NCBI GenBank assembly: GCA_002413785.1
Contig: DHXR01000042.1
Span: 1 to 64,000 of the forward strand
Direction: 5' to 3'
Length of the DNA: 64,000 nt
Source of the DNA: Mucilaginibacter sp. UBA5151
GTDB lineage: Bacteria > Bacteroidota > Bacteroidia > Sphingobacteriales > Sphingobacteriaceae
Under the pieces are notes generated by a model. It made no database searches, had not been told where the DNA came from, and saw only the letters and a program-made list of their open reading frames with translations. The translations under genes were made by a program, and so were the position numbers. Positions 25,696 through 33,564 of the stretch are shown here, one piece after another. Positions within the stretch are counted from its first letter, which is position 1, and every line of letters begins with the position of its first letter.

Positions 25696-26496
25696 ATGAA
25701 TTACCAGGAAGAAAATAACTATCCCAAAGCGTTTTTAGCAACAGGCATAATACTTGCTGCGATGATTGCTTTGTGTTATTTTATAGTATTTGAAAACCCG
25801 GCGGTGCAGATTGACGGTACAGGGGGCATTTTGGTAAACTATGGCACTACTGATGAGGGCATGGGCAAGGATCTGATGAGTACTGATGACCCTTCAGTAT
25901 CGCCAAAGGCAAATCATACCCAGCCAAACAAGGTTACGCAGGCACAGCCCTCCGAACAAAAAACCCAGACCAACAGCGACAATAAAGTAGTAACCCAAAA
26001 TACCGAGGATGCCCCGGAAGTTGCTGCAAATGCAAAAAAAACAAGTCAGAATATGGCTACCGATCCGGCTAAACCTGTAAAAAAGGAAGTGGTAAATCAA
26101 AATGCGCTCTACAAAGGCGCCGCAAAAAGCGGGGCGGGTGGCGGCGATGGCACTACAACAACCCCGGGTAACCAGGGAAGCCGTAATGGTTCCCCGCTGA
26201 GTGACAATTACGGACAGGGCGGTACCGGCAACGGCGTAAATGGCACCCAATGGAATTTTGTAAACATGCCGGATGTAAAAAACAATAGCCGGATGCAGGG
26301 CACGGTAGTTGTTGATATCGTTATTGATGCTGGTGGCAATATCATCGAGGCCCACTCTGACCGTAAAACAAGGATGGGCGACCTCGACCTGATCAGCAGG
26401 TGTATAAATGCGGTTAAAAACTCTAAACTCTCTTCATCAACTCCTGGATCAGGTAATCAAAAAGGACAGATCGTGTTCAAATTTGACGTGGATTGA
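25696..26496 (+). CDS. TonB-like energy transducer
   Basis: This 266-residue protein has a single N-terminal membrane anchor (about 11-31, AFLATGIILAAMIALCYFIV). A long periplasmic Gln/Asn/Lys/Gly-rich linker (about 60-180) and a C-terminal TonB-like domain (about 195-266, QGTVVVDIVIDAGGNIIEAH... KGQIVFKFDVD) follow. It would transmit proton-motive energy from the ExbB/ExbD pair to an outer-membrane partner, most plausibly the barrel at 21595. It is last in the cluster and is separated from ExbD by a repeat hairpin, so its level may differ from the motor proteins. Confidence 0.86.
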   Translation: MNYQEENNYPKAFLATGIILAAMIALCYFIVFENPAVQIDGTGGILVNYGTTDEGMGKDLMSTDDPSVSPKANHTQPNKVTQAQPSEQKTQTNSDNKVVTQNTEDAPEVAANAKKTSQNMATDPAKPVKKEVVNQNALYKGAAKSGAGGGDGTTTTPGNQGSRNGSPLSDNYGQGGTGNGVNGTQWNFVNMPDVKNNSRMQGTVVVDIVIDAGGNIIEAHSDRKTRMGDLDLISRCINAVKNSKLSSSTPGSGNQKGQIVFKFDVD

Positions 26497-26563
26497 GGTT
26501 ATTGTTCATAGTTCATGGACCAAATTTCATCATTTTTTAGGTTTCAGAATTGCTTTTAGTGAA

Positions 26564-26571
26564 TACCTTTG
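26564..26571 (+). promoter_or_regulatory. Bacteroidota -7 box upstream of folC
   Basis: TACCTTTG fits TAnnTTTG and ends 35 bases before the folC ATG. It lies between two halves of a split word repeat: TTCATAGTTCATGG at 26503-26517 and CTATGAACTATCAACAATGAACC at 26584-26606. The leader RNA begins just before the second half. Confidence 0.5.
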
Positions 26572-26606
26572 CGATCATTCCTGCTATGAACTATCAACAA
26601 TGAACC

Positions 26607-27941
26607 ATGAACTATTCGGAAACCATCCAATACCTGTATAGCCAACTCCCTTTATTTACACGCGACGGAGCATCCGCCTATAAAGCCAATCTTAACAATA
26701 CCATTGAACTTTGTGGACGTTTAGGCAACCCACAAAACAAGTTTAAAAGTGTTCACATTGGGGGGACTAACGGCAAAGGCTCTACCTCGCACATGCTTGC
26801 GGCAGTGTTGCAAACTGCGGGCTATAAAACCGGCTTATATACATCGCCGCATCTGAAAGATTTCAGGGAGCGTATCCGCATCAACGGACAGGTGATCGGC
26901 GAGCAGAAAGTTGTTGATTTTGTCGCTGAACATAAGGTTGATTTTGATGAAATCCGTCCGTCATTTTTTGAGATGACCGTTGGCCTGGCATTTGATTTCT
27001 TCGCCCGCGAAAAAGTTGATATTGCCATCATTGAAGTAGGCCTGGGCGGGCGTTTGGATTCAACCAATATTATTACCCCCCTCCTTTCGGTTATAACCAA
27101 CATCGGTTGGGACCATACAAATATTTTAGGCGATACATTACAATTGATTGCCGCCGAAAAAGCAGGGATCATTAAACCGGGCATCCCTGTGATCATCGGG
27201 GAGCGACAGCCGGAAGTAGCTGATATTTTTATAAACAAGGCAAAGCAGGAAAGCAGCCAGATTTCTTTTGCTTCTGATTGGATAAAGGGGTTAAGTCTGA
27301 AGTCCGAAGTCCGAAGTCAAGATTCGCGAATATCTCAAATAAATGAATTTTTAGCCGCTGAGGTAACCTACCCCTCCCAAAGTTCTGACTTAAGACTCCA
27401 AACTTTAGACTTAAAACTTGACCTGACAGGAACTTACCAGCTTAAAAATGTAAAAACTGTTATCAGTGCGGTGGATGAATTACGGTTACAAGGCTTTAAA
27501 ATAAGCGACGAAGATTTGAGAGAAGCCCTGGGCAAAGTGAAAGAGTTGACCGGCCTGCATGGCCGCTGGGAAGTACTGAGCAGAGTGCCACTCACCATTT
27601 GCGATACCGGGCATAACCCTGAAGGCATACAGGAGGTTTTAAAAAATATTGCAGCGGTGAGCTATGACCGTTTGCATTTTGTCATCGGGATGGTGAATGA
27701 TAAAGACCTAAGCAAGATTTTGTGGATGCTGCCTGCAAACGCCCTCTATTATTTTTGCAAACCCGATATTCCCCGCGGGTTGGAAGCGGAAAGCTTAAAG
27801 CTTAAAGCGGAAAGCTTTGGTTTGCGGGGTGGCGTTTATCCTTCTGTAAAAGCAGCGATGGAATCAGCACAAGAAAACGCGGCGATAAACGATTTGGTTT
27901 TTGTTGGCGGGAGCACATTTGTAGTGGCGGAAGTTGTTTGA
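26607..27941 (+). CDS. folC: Folylpolyglutamate/dihydrofolate synthase
   Basis: FolC adds glutamate to (dihydro)pteroate and folates with ATP in the cytoplasm. This 444-residue protein has the P-loop HIGGTNGKGST (50-60), TSPHLKDFRERI, EVGLGGRLDSTNII, NIGWDHTNILGDTL, LHGRWE, and the Mur-ligase-like late motif CDTGHNPEG. Two in-frame inserts of intergenic-type repeat interrupt loops: about residues 230-271 (KSEVRSQDSR ... SSDLRLQTLDLKLDL) and 392-405 (LEAESLKLKAESFG). The start codon ATGAACTAT is itself part of an ATGAACYATGAACC word repeat. The catalytic motifs are intact. Confidence 0.93.
   Translation: MNYSETIQYLYSQLPLFTRDGASAYKANLNNTIELCGRLGNPQNKFKSVHIGGTNGKGSTSHMLAAVLQTAGYKTGLYTSPHLKDFRERIRINGQVIGEQKVVDFVAEHKVDFDEIRPSFFEMTVGLAFDFFAREKVDIAIIEVGLGGRLDSTNIITPLLSVITNIGWDHTNILGDTLQLIAAEKAGIIKPGIPVIIGERQPEVADIFINKAKQESSQISFASDWIKGLSLKSEVRSQDSRISQINEFLAAEVTYPSQSSDLRLQTLDLKLDLTGTYQLKNVKTVISAVDELRLQGFKISDEDLREALGKVKELTGLHGRWEVLSRVPLTICDTGHNPEGIQEVLKNIAAVSYDRLHFVIGMVNDKDLSKILWMLPANALYYFCKPDIPRGLEAESLKLKAESFGLRGGVYPSVKAAMESAQENAAINDLVFVGGSTFVVAEVV
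27294..27420 (+). repeat. Word repeats in frame inside folC (first insert)
   Basis: GTCTGAAGTCCGAAGTCCGA at the left (27295-27318) and TTCTGACTTAAGACTCC/AACTTTAGACTTAAAAC at the right (27382-27418) are partly complementary. They flank 60 bases of unrelated sequence, as in an intergenic hairpin repeat. The frame stays open. Confidence 0.75.
27781..27820 (+). repeat. GCGGAAAGCTTAAAGC repeat in frame inside folC (second insert)
   Basis: GCGGAAAGCTTAAAG and CTTAAAGCGGAAAGCTTT form a self-complementary run encoding AESLKLKAESF. It replaces what should be a short loop between two strands of the C-terminal domain. Confidence 0.7.
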
Positions 27942-27943
27942 CA

Positions 27944-28003
27944 ATTTTCAGAATATAAATGTTCATCCTGAAAATTTTACAATCCTAAAAATTCTGATTC
28001 AGA
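27944..28003. repeat. MITE-like element, end fragment (copy 4)
   Basis: ATTTTCAGAAT words at the left and AAATTCTGATTCAGAC at the right match the MITE family ends at 2152 and 12457. The middle section is lost. It lies between folC and the aldo/keto reductase gene. Confidence 0.55.
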
Positions 28004-28048
28004 CAAAAAACGCTATTTTTACTTTCAAACAAAATCAATAATCCCTTT

Positions 28049-29038
28049 ATGACATACCTACCCTCGCCAGAAAGATACAAAAACATGCAATACCGCCGCT
28101 GTGGCAAAAGCGGCATTAAACTTCCGGCTGTTTCATTGGGTTTGTGGCACAATTTCGGAGATGTGGATGTAGCCGGAAACTTCCGGAAAATCCTCCACCT
28201 CGCTTTCGATAGCGGCATCACTCATTTCGACCTGGCGAATAATTACGGCCCGCCCCCCGGATCAGCGGAAGAAAATTTCGGCCGTATCCTTGAACAGGAT
28301 TTCCGTGGCTACCGCGACGAACTGATCATCTCAAGCAAAGCAGGTTATAGCATGTGGGACGGTCCTTACGGCGACTGGGGTTCAAAAAAATATTTGGTAT
28401 CCAGCCTCGATCAGAGCCTTAAAAGGATGAGACTGGACTATGTGGATATATTTTATCACCATCGTCCCGACCCAGAAACGCCGCTGGAAGAAACCATGGG
28501 TGCGCTGGACCTGATCGTTCGCCAAGGCAAGGCTTTGTATGCGGGCATCTCCAATTACCCTGCAGCGGAAGCGGATAAAGCAATTGGCATATTAAAGAAT
28601 TTAGGCACGCCCTGCCTGATCCATCAGCCGAAATATTCGATGTTCGAGCGATGGGTTGAAGGGGGATTGCTGGATGTCCTTGAAAAAGACGGTGTAGGCT
28701 GTATCCCATTTTCACCTCTGGCCCAAGGCTTGCTTACCAATAAATATTTGCATGGTATCCCGGAAGATTCAAGGGCCGCAAAATCAACCGGCTTTCTGCA
28801 AAAAAGCCAGGTGACCGATGAAAGAATAAGCCAGATCACACGCTTAAATGAAATTGCAATAAATCGCGGCCAAACGCTGGCACAAATGGCATTGGCCTGG
28901 CTATTAAAAGACAAGCGGGTAACCTCTGTATTGATTGGCGCCAGTCGCCCTGAGCAATTGTCCGATTCTTTAAAATGCCTGGATAATATTGAGTTTTCGG
29001 TTGAAGAACTTGCAAAAATTGAAGAAATATTAAAATAA
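28049..29038 (+). CDS. Aldo/keto reductase (YghZ/Gpr-like)
   Basis: This 329-residue cytoplasmic TIM-barrel oxidoreductase resembles L-glyceraldehyde-3-phosphate reductases. The start MTYLPSPERYKNMQYRRCGKSG is typical of the subgroup. The catalytic tetrad is visible as Asp and Tyr in FDLANNYGP, Lys in IISSKAGYS and His in IFYHHRPD. Cofactor-binding residues appear in VLIGASRPEQL near the C-terminus. It probably uses NADPH and an aldehyde such as methylglyoxal or glyceraldehyde phosphate, but the substrate is uncertain. A following oxidoreductase gene lies beyond a word-repeat hairpin. Confidence 0.9.
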   Translation: MTYLPSPERYKNMQYRRCGKSGIKLPAVSLGLWHNFGDVDVAGNFRKILHLAFDSGITHFDLANNYGPPPGSAEENFGRILEQDFRGYRDELIISSKAGYSMWDGPYGDWGSKKYLVSSLDQSLKRMRLDYVDIFYHHRPDPETPLEETMGALDLIVRQGKALYAGISNYPAAEADKAIGILKNLGTPCLIHQPKYSMFERWVEGGLLDVLEKDGVGCIPFSPLAQGLLTNKYLHGIPEDSRAAKSTGFLQKSQVTDERISQITRLNEIAINRGQTLAQMALAWLLKDKRVTSVLIGASRPEQLSDSLKCLDNIEFSVEELAKIEEILK

Positions 29039-29116
29039 GCGAAAGAATCAAGAGCCAGGAGTCAAGAGCCATGATTTATTTTTTCTTGGTTCTTGACTCT
29101 TGGTTCCTGATTCTAA
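29039..29116. repeat. GAATCAAGAGTCAAGAACC word-repeat hairpin
   Basis: GAATCAAGAGCCAGGAGTC/AAGAGCC on the left pairs with GGTTCTTGACTCTTGG/TTCCTGATTC on the right around an AT-rich loop. The same words occur in lpxK and at 49822-49946. It may act as a terminator between two same-strand genes. Confidence 0.75.
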
Positions 29117-29127
29117 AAATTTAACAT

Positions 29128-30108
29128 ATGGGTACCATAAACTGGGGAATAATAGGCTGCGGCAGCGTGACCGAAAGAAAAAGCGGACCTGCATTTAACA
29201 AAGTGGCCGATAGCAGCCTGGTAGCTGTAATGCGCCGCGATGCCAAAAAAGCTGCGGATTATGCCCGCCGGCATGATGTCGGTCAGTGGTATAATGATGC
29301 TGATGCGTTAATGGACAACGAAAGCATTAATGCCATATACATTGCCACTCCCCCATCCTCGCATACAGCGTATGCCATCAAGGCGCTGAACAAAGGTTTT
29401 AATGTATATGTAGAAAAGCCGGTTACCCGGAACGCTGACGAGGCCCGGCAAATAGCCGAAGCGGTAAAACAGCATCCCAACCAAAAGCTGTGTGTGGCCC
29501 ATTACCGCAGGGGGTTGCCAATGTTCTTAAAAGTAAAACAACTGCTGGAAAACAAGCTGATCGGCGATGTCCGCACGGTGCAGATCAGGATGTGGAAAAC
29601 ATCGCGGCCTGACCTGGTTGCCAATGCGGAGACCAACTGGCGCGTACTGCCGGAGTTTTCAGGAGGCGGCTACTTTCATGACCTTGCCCCGCACCAGCTC
29701 GACCTGATGTTGTTTTATTTTGGCGAGCCCGAAAAAGCTCATGGTTTTTCATTAAACCAATCGGGCCTAACCCCTGCCGACGACCATGTTTGCGGCGAAA
29801 TATTATTTAAAAACAAGGTGGTTGTAAATGGCTCCTGGTGCTTTAATGTAGCCGAAAACCAGGCGATTGATTCGTGTGAGATCATTGGCACCAAAGGAAA
29901 GATCACCTTCCCGTTTTTTGGAAATTTTATCAGCTGGAAAACGGATGAAGAAGAACAAACCCTTACCTTTATCCACCCCGAACATATCCAGCAGCCTTTT
30001 ATTGAGAAGATGGTCGCTTATTTTAAGGATGAGGGCCCAAACCCATGTTCCATTGATGAAGCAGTGGTATTGATGGATATTTTAGATGCATTTACGAAAA
30101 AACTATAA
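29128..30108 (+). CDS. Gfo/Idh/MocA family oxidoreductase
   Basis: This 326-residue NAD(P)-dependent oxidoreductase has an N-terminal Rossmann domain (INWGIIGCGSVTE, residues 4-16) and the family signature YVEKPVTRNADEA (about 95-107). A C-terminal beta-sheet dimer domain contains FSGGGYFHDLAPHQLDLM, holding the usual catalytic or substrate-contact His and Asp. The sugar or inositol substrate is unknown. It follows the aldo/keto reductase on the same strand, but a repeat hairpin intervenes and a common pathway is not shown. Confidence 0.9.
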   Translation: MGTINWGIIGCGSVTERKSGPAFNKVADSSLVAVMRRDAKKAADYARRHDVGQWYNDADALMDNESINAIYIATPPSSHTAYAIKALNKGFNVYVEKPVTRNADEARQIAEAVKQHPNQKLCVAHYRRGLPMFLKVKQLLENKLIGDVRTVQIRMWKTSRPDLVANAETNWRVLPEFSGGGYFHDLAPHQLDLMLFYFGEPEKAHGFSLNQSGLTPADDHVCGEILFKNKVVVNGSWCFNVAENQAIDSCEIIGTKGKITFPFFGNFISWKTDEEEQTLTFIHPEHIQQPFIEKMVAYFKDEGPNPCSIDEAVVLMDILDAFTKKL

Positions 30109-30172
30109 TCGGCAATTTTTACTATCTTCAAACCAATAAAATATGCTGACCCGAAAATAATCACATTTGTAT

Positions 30173-31282
30173 ATGCCTGCAAAAAAGTTTACCACCCCGT
30201 TTTATGAGCGGCTTTCGCTGGTCCTCGTCGGACTTATAGCATTGGGATACCTGGTTATTCTTGCCAAAGAAATTCTTGACCCGCTGGTATTTGGTTTTTT
30301 ATTTGCCGTACTGCTTTTGCCCCTTGCCAATTTTCTCGAAAAAAAGCTCCGGCTGCCACGTTCCATTTCATCACTACTGTCCATCCTTTTTCTTTTAGGT
30401 TTTGTTGGCGGCGTATTATACATTGTTGGGGCGCAGTTAACCAGTCTGGCCAGCGATTGGCCGATGCTTAAAAGCCAGGTAATTCAATCGATTAATAACA
30501 TTTCACAATGGATACATCACGCCTTTCATATCAATGCAACAAAACAGTTAAGCTACCTGAATGCCACCACCACAAAAATAGTAGCCTCGGGGACTGATGT
30601 ACTAAGCCAAACATTCGACGCCATATCATCATTGATGCTGTTTTATGTATTTATACTGATCTTCACATTTTTTATATTGCTTTACCGCAGTTTACTGATC
30701 CGTTTTATTGTTTGGGTTTTTAGCGATGAATATGCAACTATTGTACACGACGTTGTAGAAAACATTCAGCAGATACTAAGGCAATATATCCTTGGTTTGC
30801 TGTTAGAAATGGTAGTGGTTTCAACTTTGGCATGTGCAGCCTTTGAAATAATCGGTGCAAAATATGCGGTATTGTTGGGCATTTTAGTTGGTCTGTTTAA
30901 CCTGATCCCCTACTTAGGCATTTTCACTGCGCTGCTTTTAAGCACATTGATCACATTTGCCACCGGTTCTATAAGAGACACAGCCTTAGTGGCAGGATGT
31001 GTTTTAGGTATCCACCTTGTCGACTCAAATTTTTTATTGCCCGCTATCGTGGGATCAAAAGTAAAACTCAATGCCCTTATTACCTTTTTAGGGATCGTAT
31101 TAGGCGAAATGATCTGGGGGCTTTCGGGTATGTTTTTATCTATACCTGTTATGGCCATTTTAAAGATCATCTTCGACCGCGTAGAAAGCCTGAAACCCTG
31201 GGGCTATTTATTGGGCAGCGGCAATGAAAATAAAAAAGCTGTTGTGAAAAAAATGAAACCAGCCACGGTGGACAGGACTTGA
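30173..31282 (+). CDS. AI-2E family transporter (TqsA/PerM-like)
   Basis: This 369-residue inner-membrane protein has about eight predicted helices in the usual arrangement of two N-terminal pairs, a long amphipathic region (about 75-150) and a C-terminal bundle. It has the conserved LGILVGLFNLIPYLGIFTAL and GSKVKLNALITFLGIVLGEM motifs. Family members export autoinducer-2, ions or other small molecules, and the name implies no proven substrate. The ATG at 30173 was chosen over the in-frame TTG at 30167. Confidence 0.87.
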   Translation: MPAKKFTTPFYERLSLVLVGLIALGYLVILAKEILDPLVFGFLFAVLLLPLANFLEKKLRLPRSISSLLSILFLLGFVGGVLYIVGAQLTSLASDWPMLKSQVIQSINNISQWIHHAFHINATKQLSYLNATTTKIVASGTDVLSQTFDAISSLMLFYVFILIFTFFILLYRSLLIRFIVWVFSDEYATIVHDVVENIQQILRQYILGLLLEMVVVSTLACAAFEIIGAKYAVLLGILVGLFNLIPYLGIFTALLLSTLITFATGSIRDTALVAGCVLGIHLVDSNFLLPAIVGSKVKLNALITFLGIVLGEMIWGLSGMFLSIPVMAILKIIFDRVESLKPWGYLLGSGNENKKAVVKKMKPATVDRT

Positions 31283-31346
31283 GGTTAGTGATTAGTGACT
31301 GGAGGTTAGAGGTTAGCTATTGGGATTCCCCGAAAAATTTATTCTT
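31283..31346. repeat. GAGGTTAGTGATTAGTGAC word repeat
   Basis: GGTTAGTGATTAGTGAC and GGAGGTTAGAGGTTAGC (31284-31316) form a short word repeat at the 3' end of the transporter gene. It is another member of the 10-13 base word class. Confidence 0.5.
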
Positions 31347-31652
31347 CTACATCAAATGATAAATCCGGATATAAATGGCGATTCCATAAGCCATTAATAT
31401 GAGGGTATTTAAAACAAGCAACCAATTTAAATCGGCTTCCTGGTACTTTTTTACAGCGCAGATTGTTAGCAAGCTAATAAAACCCAAAATCAGTATCGCC
31501 GGGAATATCATTTGCCATTTATAATGGAAAGACAAATAAATATGTTGCAATTTTGATTGATCTCCCGCTAAAAACGGCGGCACCAAAGCGGCCAGAAGCA
31601 ATATGAAAAACAGGCGGACAACAATTTTTGTTATTAGACGGTTAACTTTCAT
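31347..31652 (-). CDS. Small three-helix membrane protein, unknown function
   Basis: This protein is 101 residues from the ATG at 31652 (MKVNRLITK). It has three hydrophobic segments (about 8-28, 47-66 and 76-97) and a short loop FLAGDQSKLQHIYLSFHYKW. A longer GTG start at 31691 would overlap the upstream TPR gene and is less likely. I do not recognise a family. It probably shares an mRNA with the TPR protein gene upstream. Confidence 0.6.
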   Translation of the reverse strand: MKVNRLITKIVVRLFFILLLAALVPPFLAGDQSKLQHIYLSFHYKWQMIFPAILILGFISLLTICAVKKYQEADLNWLLVLNTLILMAYGIAIYIRIYHLM

Positions 31653-31680
31653 CGGGCGCAAAAATAAAACAAAATCCGTT

Positions 31681-32283
31681 TCACTTGTCACTCAAAATAT
31701 CAATACAGTTTTTGCTTAATTCCTTTAAACGATGATCAAGGGTGTTTAAGTCATTGTCGTCTTTTATATTTTTATAGAGTGTTTTTATAATGATGAGTGT
31801 TTCGTCACTCGGGTCGCAGGCCTGGGCTTTCTCCAACTGCGGCAAGGCTTTTCGCACCGCATTATTATAAGCTAAAGTAAGTTCCTTGTTTTGCTTTATA
31901 TCATTTGTTGCGGCATTCAATTTCACTTCAATATCTTTTACTTTTTCGAGGTACAAATAGCCCAAAGCGCGGTGTACCACATAATAATCAGGCACGGCGG
32001 CAGCTACTTTTTCATAATAAGGTAAGGCTTTGCTATGCTGGTCATCATCCTCATACATTTTCCCTACGGAAAAGTAAAAGTTTATCCGGGCTTTTTCGGG
32101 CAATTTATCCGCATAAGGCAGCAGGTTTTCGCCGAGTTCTATTATTTTATCCTTCTCGCCCTGGAACCTGGCAAGGTTAAAATCCAGGTACTGGTTGTAA
32201 ACGGAATCCGCATTCGGCGATTGCGCGTGGGCGGCAAGGCATATAAAACTTATAAGCAGAATAAAAAATGTCCGTTTTAGCAT
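31681..32283 (-). CDS. Exported TPR-containing protein
   Basis: This 200-residue protein has a signal peptide cut at AAHAQ (residue 21). At least two TPR-like helix pairs follow (INFYFSVGKMYEDDDQHSKALPYYEK split over about 68-93, and YYVVHRALGYLYLEKV), then a helical C-terminal region. It is probably a periplasmic scaffold. No partner is evident except the small membrane protein just downstream. Confidence 0.68.
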   Translation of the reverse strand: MLKRTFFILLISFICLAAHAQSPNADSVYNQYLDFNLARFQGEKDKIIELGENLLPYADKLPEKARINFYFSVGKMYEDDDQHSKALPYYEKVAAAVPDYYVVHRALGYLYLEKVKDIEVKLNAATNDIKQNKELTLAYNNAVRKALPQLEKAQACDPSDETLIIIKTLYKNIKDDNDLNTLDHRLKELSKNCIDILSDK

Positions 32284-32345
32284 ACAGGCGTAATTGACTT
32301 AATAACGCCCAAACCTAATCAACTCATACAACTCAATCAACTTAA

Positions 32346-33194
32346 TTAACCAACTAAACTTACTTTCGCCGCTTCCCAGCCAATAATGGCCGACTTCCGT
32401 GTAGCCCCCCAATGGTATTGCCCGGTTTCACCTGTAGATTTTATAACCCGATGGCAGGGAATCAAAAAAGCCACAGGGTTATCACCAACGGCGCTGCCCA
32501 CCGCCCGGCTGGCCTTTGGATGTTGAATGGCAGCGGCCACCGATGAATAAGTACTCAAGCCCCCCAATGGGATATTCAGCAATGCCTCCCATACCTTTAG
32601 CTGAAAACTTGTACCTTTTAAATGCAGTTTGATATTCGACAACTGCGACCAGTCTTTTTTAAATATAAACAGTGCATTTTGCTGCGCCTGGTCAACCATT
32701 TGGGTGTATTGGGCATTGGGGAATTGTGCCTGTAAACTCGTAAATGCTTCGCCCCTTTCCCCTGCGAATGCCATATAGCAGATCCCCTTAGGGGTTGAGG
32801 CCACAATAATATCCCCGAAAGGGCTTTCTGCAAAACTGTAATTAATAAATAACGACTTTCCGCCGTTTTTATATTCAGCGGGCGTCATGCCCTCAATATT
32901 CACAAACAGATCGTGCAAACGGCCGGTGCCCGACAGGCCTGTTTCAAAAGCGGTATCAAACAGCGTTGCCTGTTTATCTTTCAATATACCTTTGGCATAA
33001 TCAATGCTCAGGTACTGTAGGAATTTTTTAGGGCTGATGCCTGCCCAATCGGTAAACAGGCGCTGAAAATGGAAAGGACTCAGGTTTACCTTTTCGGCAA
33101 CTTCGTCGAGGTTGGGCTGGTTTTTAAAATTGATTTTTATATAATCTATCGCATCGGCAATACGCTGATAATTTATAGTTTCCTGTGAGGTCAT
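32346..33194 (-). CDS. AraC-type HTH fused to O6-alkylguanine-DNA alkyltransferase (Ada-like)
   Basis: This protein has 282 residues. An AraC-type DNA-binding domain (about 5-105, with NLSPFHFQRLFTDWAGISP) is followed by a methylguanine-DNA methyltransferase domain. The acceptor Cys247 lies in LIPCHRV, and GTSFQLKVWEALLNIP and VAAAIQHPKASRAVG are also present. It lacks the N-terminal Ada phosphotriester domain with its zinc cysteines, so methyl-phosphotriester sensing is not expected. It repairs O6-alkylguanine and may regulate genes. The ATG at 33194 is chosen because a -7 box lies between it and the upstream ATG at 33224. Confidence 0.9.
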   Translation of the reverse strand: MTSQETINYQRIADAIDYIKINFKNQPNLDEVAEKVNLSPFHFQRLFTDWAGISPKKFLQYLSIDYAKGILKDKQATLFDTAFETGLSGTGRLHDLFVNIEGMTPAEYKNGGKSLFINYSFAESPFGDIIVASTPKGICYMAFAGERGEAFTSLQAQFPNAQYTQMVDQAQQNALFIFKKDWSQLSNIKLHLKGTSFQLKVWEALLNIPLGGLSTYSSVAAAIQHPKASRAVGSAVGDNPVAFLIPCHRVIKSTGETGQYHWGATRKSAIIGWEAAKVSLVG

Positions 33195-33213
33195 AACATT
33201 TTTATTTGCTACA

Positions 33214-33240
33214 CAAATGTACATCTATACCACAGGTATA
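33214..33240 (-). promoter_or_regulatory. Promoter and candidate operator of the Ada-like gene
   Basis: Read on the minus strand, 33221-33214 is TACATTTG (TAnnTTTG). Directly upstream, 33226-33240 is a perfect interrupted palindrome, TATACC-ACA-GGTATA. It sits in the spacer between the -33 and -7 positions, where a bound regulator would block or tune transcription. Autoregulation by the AraC-type domain is a plausible inference. Confidence 0.5.
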
Positions 33241-33352
33241 AAACCCGGAACTTGCGGTGTTTGCTGCAAACAGAATTCTATGAAATTAAATTCTTCTTAA
33301 ACCCGATCCGCAAATTATGCTAAACCTGGAATTTATCCTGATTATATTTTAT

Positions 33353-33360
33353 TAAATTTG
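33353..33360 (+). promoter_or_regulatory. Bacteroidota -7 box of the second VapBC pair
   Basis: TAAATTTG fits TAnnTTTG and ends 18 bases before the antitoxin ATG at 33379. Confidence 0.5.
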
Positions 33361-33378
33361 TAAATACAAAAACAAATT

Positions 33379-33564
33379 ATGGTATTGGTATTAAAAAAGG
33401 GGGCCTCCAAAAAAGATATCGAAGCAATCGAAAAACTTCTATACAAAGAAAAAGCATCGGGAGGGTTTAATGCAAAAAAATATAATGGTATCATGAATTT
33501 AAAAGAAGATCCGTTGACCATTCAAAAAAAATTAAGAGATGAGTGGGAAAGAGATCTTAGTTGA
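33379..33564 (+). CDS. Small antitoxin of the second VapBC pair
   Basis: This 61-residue basic protein (MVLVLKKGASKKDIEAIEKLLYK split at its helix, ending LRDEWERDLS) directly precedes and overlaps a PIN-domain gene by 26 bases. The N-terminal strand and the charged C-terminal helix are what small antitoxins of this type show. The assignment rests on gene order and size. An autoregulatory role is expected from the class. Confidence 0.72.
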   Translation: MVLVLKKGASKKDIEAIEKLLYKEKASGGFNAKKYNGIMNLKEDPLTIQKKLRDEWERDLS

